Assembly (NCBI GenBank): GCA_005882155.1
Contig: VBCQ01000295.1
Location: forward strand, 1-20,359
DNA from: Betaproteobacteria bacterium
GTDB lineage: Bacteria; Pseudomonadota; Gammaproteobacteria; Burkholderiales; Burkholderiaceae_C
Reading direction: 5' to 3'
DNA length: 20,359 bases
In this document: piece after piece, positions 15,959 to 20,359 of the stretch
How the letters are laid out: each line of letters opens with the position of its first letter
Position numbering within the stretch: the first letter of the stretch is position 1
Made by a program: the position numbers and the translations under genes
The notes under the pieces: generated by a model
Databases searched by the model: none
What the model was told of the DNA's origin: nothing
The model's input: the letters and a program-made list of their open reading frames with translations, nothing else

Positions 15959-16891
15959 ATGACTCATCCCCCAGCCTGCCACTGCGCGCTGCATTCGCGC
16001 CGGCTCTTCACCCACGGCATGCTCGTCACCGCCGCGGCGTTGTCGCTGCCCAGCTTCGCGCACGCCGACGGCGTCCAGCTCGACGAGCGATCGAGTCTTG
16101 CGCAGCTCGTGCCGGCCGAGCAGATCGAGCGAGCGGCCGCGCAGCAGTACCAGCAGATGCTGCGCCAGGCCGCGCAGCAGCACGCGCTGGCGCCCGAAAG
16201 TCACCCGCAACTGGTGCGCTTGCGTGCGATCGCGCAGCGCATCATCCCGCACGCCACGTCGCCGAATTTGAAGTCGACGCCGCGCGCCGCGCATTGGAAC
16301 TGGGAAGTCAATCTGATCGGCAGCAAGCAGATCAACGCGTTCTGCATGCCGGGCGGCAAGATCGCCTTCTACTACGGTCTGCTCGACCAGCTGAAGCTCA
16401 ACGACGACGAGGTCGCGATCGTGATGGGCCACGAGATCGCCCATGCGTTGCGCGAGCATGCGCGCGAGCGCCTCGGCAAGACGACGGCGACCAACGGGCT
16501 CATCGAGCTCGGCTCGGCAATCTTCGGCCTCGGCAACACCGGCCGCTACTTCGCCAACATGGGCGGCCAGCTGCTCACTTTGCGCTTCAGCCGAGAAGAC
16601 GAGTCCGAGGCCGACAAGGTCGGGCTCGACCTCGCCGCCCGCGCCGGCTACGACCCGCGTGCCGGCGTGACGCTGTGGCAGAAGATGACGGCCGCGAGCA
16701 AGGGCTCGCCGCCGCAATGGCTGTCGACCCACCCCGCCGGCGCATCGCGGATTCATGAGATCGAAGCCAGCCTGCCGGCCGTCGAGCCGCTGTATGCGCG
16801 CGCCGACAAGCCGCCTCAGCGCTTCGAGGCGGCCAAGCCTGCGCAAAAGCGCCACGAGGCCGAAGCCGAGCCCTCGCCGAACAATCAATAG
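15959..16891 (+). CDS. Exported M48-family metalloprotease (BepA/Oma1/LoiP-like)
   Basis: This is a zinc metalloprotease, probably periplasmic or outer-membrane associated, of the type involved in envelope-protein quality control. The zinc motif HEIAH is at residues 158-162 with Glu159 catalytic. The third-ligand motif ExxxD is ESEAD at 215-219. The conserved NAFCMPGGKIAFYYGLL strand precedes them, and the C-terminal STHPAGASRIHEI matches the family's STHPxxxxR box. The N-terminus has consecutive arginines before a hydrophobic stretch (SRRLFTHGMLVTAAALSLPSFAHA), compatible with a Tat signal; cleavage is likely after Ala36. The ATG at 15959 is preferred because the upstream extension is Arg-rich and lacks family character. 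The length is 310 aa. The tail after about residue 285 is charged and probably disordered. Confidence 0.9.
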   Translation: MTHPPACHCALHSRRLFTHGMLVTAAALSLPSFAHADGVQLDERSSLAQLVPAEQIERAAAQQYQQMLRQAAQQHALAPESHPQLVRLRAIAQRIIPHATSPNLKSTPRAAHWNWEVNLIGSKQINAFCMPGGKIAFYYGLLDQLKLNDDEVAIVMGHEIAHALREHARERLGKTTATNGLIELGSAIFGLGNTGRYFANMGGQLLTLRFSREDESEADKVGLDLAARAGYDPRAGVTLWQKMTAASKGSPPQWLSTHPAGASRIHEIEASLPAVEPLYARADKPPQRFEAAKPAQKRHEAEAEPSPNNQ

Positions 16892-16901
16892 TCGACACGT
16901 C

Positions 16902-16923
16902 GCGGCGCCGCCGCAGCGCTGCG
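16902..16923. repeat. Two abutting perfect palindromes between protease and cyclase genes
   Basis: The sequence gcggcgccgc (16902-16911) and the adjacent cgcagcgctgcg (16912-16923) are each exact palindromes of 10 and 12 bp. They lie 11-32 bp after the protease stop. No T-tract follows, so this does not look like a standard intrinsic terminator. A protein-binding site, or chance in GC-rich DNA, is possible. Confidence 0.5.
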
Positions 16924-16968
16924 CTGTGTGGAGGATTCACGTAGTGGGTTGAGGCTGTCTCCTACAGA

Positions 16969-18786
16969 ATGGGGATGACTTCCCGCTGCAACCCCAACAC
17001 CATGACGGCGACCCAACCCGAAGCGCAATGGCCGGTCTACCGCCGCGCCGCACGCACGGTCGTCGTGGTGGACGTTGTCGAATCGGTTCGGCTGATCGAG
17101 CAGAACGAGGAAGACACCGTGCGCCGCTGGCAGGCGTTCGTCGGCGAAGTGGTGACGCAGCTCTTGCCGCAGCACAGCGGCAGGCTGGTGAAAAGCCTGG
17201 GCGACGGATTGATGGTCGAGTTCGCCGCCGTTCCGTCTGCCATTCAGTGCGCCATCGCCATGCAAAGCACGATCGCCAAAGCCAACCAGAGTCGCCGCAG
17301 CGACGAGTGCTTGTACTTGCGCATCGGCGCGCATGTGGCCGACGTGATCGTCGACGAGCTCGACATTTACGGCAGCGGGGTGAACCTCGCCGCACGGCTC
17401 ACCACGCTGGCGGGCCCGGGCGAAATCGTCGTGTCCGCCGAAGTGCGCGATGCGCTGACCGACGGGCTCGACGCCGAGATCGAAGACCTCGGCGACTGCT
17501 ATCTGAAGCATGTGCAGCAGCCGGTGCGCGTCTATCGCGTCGGCGAGCCGGGCGACGCGTCGGTGCTCGGCAGCGCGGCCGATCCGGAGGCCTTGTTGCC
17601 GACGGTCGCGGTGATTCCGTTTCGCGCACGGGTCGACGACGCCGAGCATGCGGTGCTCGGCGACGTGCTGGCCGACGAAGTGATCGGCGGGCTGTCGCAG
17701 TCACCGCACCTGCACGTCATCTCGCGCTTGTCGACGAGCGCGTTTCGCGGCCGCGCCGCGTCGCTGCCCGACATCAGCCGCCCGCTCGGTGTGCGCTACG
17801 TGCTGTCGGGCTCGTACCACTTGGTCGGCGCCAAAGTGCGACTGTCGATCGAGCTCGCCGACGCGAACACCCAACGCACCCTCTGGGCCGCGACGCTCGG
17901 CGCACTGACCAACGACGTGCTGGCCGGCGACGACCCGATGGTGCCGCAGATCGTCGCCGAAGTCGGCTCGGCGATCGTCGCCCGCGAGCTGCATCGCGGT
18001 GCAACGTCGCCGCTGCCGACACTCGAGAGCTGCACCCTGCTGATGGGCGCCACCGCGCTGATGCACCGCGCGTCGTTTCGCGAGTTCGACCGCGCGCGTC
18101 AGATGCTCGAGCACCTCGCCGACCGGCATCGCCGCCAACCGCAAGCCCATGCCTGGCTCGGCAAGTGGCATGTGCTGCGCGTCGTGCAGGGCTGGACGCT
18201 CGACAAGACGCGCGAAACGCAGCTCGCGCAGGCGAGCGTGCAGCGCGCGCTCGACGCCGACGCGTCGTGTGGTCTCGCGCTCGCGATCGGCGGGCTGATC
18301 CAGGCGTATCTGAAGAAGGACCTTGCCGAGGCGCGGCGCCACTACGAGGCCGCGCTCGCTTGCAACCCGAACGAGTCGCTGGCCTGGCTGTTCACGTCGA
18401 CACTGCATTCGTACCAGGGCGAAGGCGCGCTCGCCGGCGCCGCAGCGCAGCGCGCGCTGCGCCTCTCGCCGCTCGACCCGTTGAAGTACTTCTTCGATTC
18501 GCTGGCGGCCACTGCGGTCCTGTCGTCGGGCGACTATGAGCACGCGATCGAATTGGCGCAGCGCTCGCTGAAAGCCAACCGCACGCACACATCGACCTAC
18601 CGCTCGCTGGCGATTGCGCAAGTGCTCGGCGGCCATGTCGACGAGGCCCGCGAGACGGTCAACGCGCTCGTGAAGCTCGAGCCCGAGCTGACGGTGCAGG
18701 GCTTCATCGATCGCTATCCAGGACAGGTCTCGACGCAGGTCCAGGCGTACGCGCAAGCGCTGCGCATGGCCGGACTGCCGGCCTGA
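16969..18786 (+). CDS. Class III adenylate cyclase with TolB-like and TPR regions
   Basis: This protein predictably makes cAMP. The cyclase homology domain covers about residues 28-190. Metal-binding Asp35 (VVVVDVVES) and Asp79 (KSLGDGLMVEF) are present, as are the adenine-selecting Lys75 and Asp132 (LDIYGSGVN) and the transition-state residues Asn139 and Arg143 (VNLAARL). The full set argues for an active ATP cyclase rather than a guanylate cyclase. Residues about 208-325 (LPTVAVIPFRA, LADEVIGGLSQSPHLHVISR, VRYVLSGSYHLVGAKVRLSIEL) resemble the TolB-like N-domain found in such fusions. Residues about 345-600 are helical repeats of TPR type (RHYEAALACNPNESLAWL, AAQRALRLSPLDP). No membrane segment is seen, so the 605-aa protein should be cytosolic. 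The start is uncertain: ATGs at 16969, 16975 and 17002 are in frame and none has a good Shine-Dalgarno sequence. Confidence 0.9.
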   Translation: MGMTSRCNPNTMTATQPEAQWPVYRRAARTVVVVDVVESVRLIEQNEEDTVRRWQAFVGEVVTQLLPQHSGRLVKSLGDGLMVEFAAVPSAIQCAIAMQSTIAKANQSRRSDECLYLRIGAHVADVIVDELDIYGSGVNLAARLTTLAGPGEIVVSAEVRDALTDGLDAEIEDLGDCYLKHVQQPVRVYRVGEPGDASVLGSAADPEALLPTVAVIPFRARVDDAEHAVLGDVLADEVIGGLSQSPHLHVISRLSTSAFRGRAASLPDISRPLGVRYVLSGSYHLVGAKVRLSIELADANTQRTLWAATLGALTNDVLAGDDPMVPQIVAEVGSAIVARELHRGATSPLPTLESCTLLMGATALMHRASFREFDRARQMLEHLADRHRRQPQAHAWLGKWHVLRVVQGWTLDKTRETQLAQASVQRALDADASCGLALAIGGLIQAYLKKDLAEARRHYEAALACNPNESLAWLFTSTLHSYQGEGALAGAAAQRALRLSPLDPLKYFFDSLAATAVLSSGDYEHAIELAQRSLKANRTHTSTYRSLAIAQVLGGHVDEARETVNALVKLEPELTVQGFIDRYPGQVSTQVQAYAQALRMAGLPA

Positions 18787-18835
18787 GCGTCAAGAAAACA
18801 AGGGCAGGGGCGACGACCCCAGGGAAGGAAACGAC

Positions 18836-20026
18836 ATGAGCTTCGCAGGGATGGCGGGGATGGCTGGCATGGCTGGCATGGCAGGGATGGCCGGCATGGC
18901 AGGGATGGCCGGGATGGCGGGCGTCGCCGGTTATTCGGGTGACCTCGGCAACCTGATGCTGCTCGATGCGCTGACGAAAAGCCGCGAAGCGGTCGCAGGG
19001 CGCGTCGGCGGACCGCCCGTGCCATGGGACCCGGCACCCGCGTGGCTTGCGAACGAGAGCTTGCCGCTCGGCAGCGACCCCGAGCGCCTGCGCCAGCTCG
19101 ATCCGCATGTGCGCGGCTTTCTCGCCGAGCAGGAGTTGCTCGCGCATGTGCACTTCGTGCCGGGTGCCGATGGCGCATCGGCAGCGCTTCACTGGTTGTC
19201 GGCACCGGCGCTCGACGCTCCGGGGTCGACCGCGAGCGCTGCCGCGCTGCCGGTCGTGCGGATGCGGCGCCCCGGCTTCTCGGTGTTCAAGGCGCAGCTC
19301 GACGTCGTCGAAAGCTGGGCCTCGCGCCGCGAAGACCGGGCCAGCGAAGTCCTCACCCAGGTGCTGCCGCAGTTCTCGTTCTGGAGTTCGGTCGTCAATC
19401 TGCATCCGAACCGCACGCCGAAGACGCTCGAGCTGATCACCGTCGCGTTGCAGTTCGCGATGCTCAGCGTGATGCGCTTCAAGCACGCGCTCGGCTGTCC
19501 GCGGCCGATCGAGTTCTCGCCGCAGATTCAGCCGGTGTTGCTGACGCCGGGCTACTGCGCGCTGCCCAGCGGCCACGCGACCGAGGCGTACATGTTCGCC
19601 CGCGTGATGCGCGAGCTGATGGGTCAGCAGCCCGGCAGCGGTGTCGCGCTGCAGCTCGATCACCTGGCCGCTCGCATCGCTGAGAACCGCGTCGTCGCCG
19701 GCTTGCACTTCCCCGCCGACAGCACCGCCGGTCGCCTGCTCGGCGACACCTTGGCCGGTCTGTTCGTCAGCTGGTGCAGCGGCGAGAAATGGCAGAGCCG
19801 CGACTTCAAGGGCGACAAGATGGTCGTCGCCGATCGCGACTTCGTCCGCGACGAACTGCTCGACCCGGTGGGCAGCGCCACGACGCCGCCCTACTTCGAA
19901 TCGAAAGCGCAAGCACCTCTGCCCGCCGAGCCTGCGTCGCCGGTCTTGAAATGGATGTGGCGGCAAGCCGAGGCCGAGTGGAAAGATGCGCGCTTCGCGG
20001 TGCCGCCGCAACGTCCGCACGCCTGA
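18836..20026 (+). CDS. PAP2 / vanadium haloperoxidase-fold protein with N-terminal Met-Ala-Gly repeat
   Basis: This is an enzyme of the acid phosphatase/vanadium haloperoxidase superfamily. All three active-site motifs are present: KxxxxxxRP as K216-HALGCPRP (R223-P224), PSGH with His247, and RxxxxxHxxxD as R285, H291 and D295 (NRVVAGLHFPAD). Phosphatase and haloperoxidase share these residues, so the reaction cannot be decided. The N-terminus (residues 6-29) is eight consecutive Met-Ala-Gly triplets, unlike a normal signal peptide and not part of the family fold. The 396-aa length exceeds simple PAP2 enzymes and is nearer to bacterial haloperoxidase-like proteins. The ATG at 18836 has a strong purine-rich site (agggaagga, spacing about 6). 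It lies 49 bp after the cyclase gene and 19 bp before the next ORF, so a shared operon is likely. Confidence 0.87.
   Translation: MSFAGMAGMAGMAGMAGMAGMAGMAGMAGVAGYSGDLGNLMLLDALTKSREAVAGRVGGPPVPWDPAPAWLANESLPLGSDPERLRQLDPHVRGFLAEQELLAHVHFVPGADGASAALHWLSAPALDAPGSTASAAALPVVRMRRPGFSVFKAQLDVVESWASRREDRASEVLTQVLPQFSFWSSVVNLHPNRTPKTLELITVALQFAMLSVMRFKHALGCPRPIEFSPQIQPVLLTPGYCALPSGHATEAYMFARVMRELMGQQPGSGVALQLDHLAARIAENRVVAGLHFPADSTAGRLLGDTLAGLFVSWCSGEKWQSRDFKGDKMVVADRDFVRDELLDPVGSATTPPYFESKAQAPLPAEPASPVLKWMWRQAEAEWKDARFAVPPQRPHA
18851..18922 (+). repeat. (ATGGCNGGN)8 minisatellite encoding (Met-Ala-Gly)8
   Basis: Eight perfect 9-bp units of the form atggcNggN run without interruption. They are flanked by degenerate units gcaggg (18845) and gtcgccggt (18923). 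The third positions of the Ala and Gly codons vary between units (gcg/gct/gca/gcc, ggg/ggc). The protein repeat is exact while the DNA is not, so the array is either old or held at protein level. Every unit supplies an in-frame ATG. Confidence 0.95.
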
Positions 20027-20045
20027 GCCAGACGGGTACCGTGCC

Positions 20046-20359
20046 ATGGACATTGCCGACATCGCGTCGCGCAAGCTCGACCCGTATCTGCTGTGGGCCC
20101 TGCTGACCGACTTCAAGGGCTACGGCGGTGCTGTGCAGCCGGAGAGTCTCGCCCCGTTTATCGTCGAACTGCGTGATCGCGGCGACGTGCCTCGGCTCGG
20201 TGCGCAGACCGTGCCTGACGCGCAAGGCCAGCCGACGCCGTTGGTGACGATGGCCGCCTGCTACGCCAACGACATGCGGACGCGCTTTTGCACCGTGCGC
20301 GTCCGGCTCGACTGCATTGCGACGCTGTTGAAGCTCGAGTTCGTCGTGCGCGCCGAAAT
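20046..20359 (+). CDS. Unrecognised protein, N-terminal 104 residues (3' end outside window)
   Basis: An open frame starts at the ATG at 20046 (MDIADIASRKLDPYLLWALL) and runs off the end of the window without a stop. It follows the PAP2 gene by 19 bp on the same strand and shares its codon style, so it is probably a real gene of the same transcription unit. No signal peptide is seen. The pattern FIVELRD near residues 40-46, followed by FCTVRVRLDCIATLLKLEFVVRAE at the end, is reminiscent of propeptide domains of subtilisin-like (S8) proteases. That is only an impression, and the catalytic part would lie outside the window. The upstream Shine-Dalgarno sequence is weak. Function is not assigned. 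Confidence 0.7.
   Translation, partial: MDIADIASRKLDPYLLWALLTDFKGYGGAVQPESLAPFIVELRDRGDVPRLGAQTVPDAQGQPTPLVTMAACYANDMRTRFCTVRVRLDCIATLLKLEFVVRAE

Noticed and set aside
18851..18922. CRISPR-like or insertion-sequence-like repeat
   Set aside because: The units are 9 bp, in frame, without spacers, and encode a simple peptide repeat. It is a coding minisatellite.
18704..20116. 470-codon minus-strand frame opposite the PAP2 gene, with a His/Cys/Pro repeat
   Set aside because: The repeat is the antisense reading of the Met-Ala-Gly array, and the rest lacks any family character. The plus-strand frame has the three PAP2 motifs.

Overview
The window is very GC-rich and densely coded, with the codon bias, gene content and gene order of a betaproteobacterium. 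The run mreB-mreC-mreD-mrdA-rodA, divergent from gatCAB and followed by a DUF4124 gene, pyrE and an exonuclease III gene, is an arrangement I associate with Burkholderiales, most likely the Rubrivivax/Leptothrix/Methylibium side. This placement is inferred from gene order and protein style; no search was run.

Layout. Bases 1-762 hold the C-terminal half of a sensor histidine kinase. A patatin-like phospholipase gene (775-1953) follows and carries an exact 135-bp in-frame tandem duplication. From 8616 down to 1958 the minus strand carries the cell-elongation operon: mreB, a stem-loop region, mreC, mreD, mrdA (PBP2), rodA, and then a 3-hydroxyisobutyrate-dehydrogenase-family gene starting 1 nt after the rodA stop. 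As given, rodA is broken: about 106 bp seem to be missing near 2996-3003, which removes a membrane segment and shifts the frame. A 205-bp divergent region with a perfect DnaA box separates mreB from gatC-gatA-gatB (8822-12056, plus strand). Convergent to gatB are a secreted DUF4124 protein gene and pyrE (minus strand, abutting). The exonuclease III gene is divergent from pyrE, and their start codons are only 14 bp apart. An AmpG-type muropeptide permease, a Tat- or Sec-exported M48 metalloprotease, a class III adenylate cyclase fused to TolB-like and TPR regions, a PAP2/haloperoxidase-like protein with an N-terminal Met-Ala-Gly repeat, and the start of an unrecognised gene follow on the plus strand.

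How they work together. MreB/C/D, PBP2 and RodA form the elongasome that builds the lateral cell wall, and AmpG imports the muropeptides released when that wall is remodelled. GatCAB makes correctly charged Gln-tRNA (and Asn-tRNA where needed) by transamidation. PyrE and exonuclease III are pyrimidine-synthesis and DNA-repair housekeeping genes. The right end (16969 onward) is more accessory in character. A cyclase with conserved catalytic residues, a PAP2-fold enzyme and a third gene are closely spaced on one strand and could be one transcription unit; nothing in the sequence proves they act together.

Most of the window is ordinary core genome. The points that deserve checking are the rodA lesion, the patatin duplication, the Met-Ala-Gly repeat, the cyclase/PAP2 cluster, the tight pyrE/exonuclease III divergence, and the stem-loop and DnaA box around mreB. 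No rRNA, tRNA, insertion sequence, prophage or CRISPR array was seen, and no stretch over 300 bases lacks a gene.
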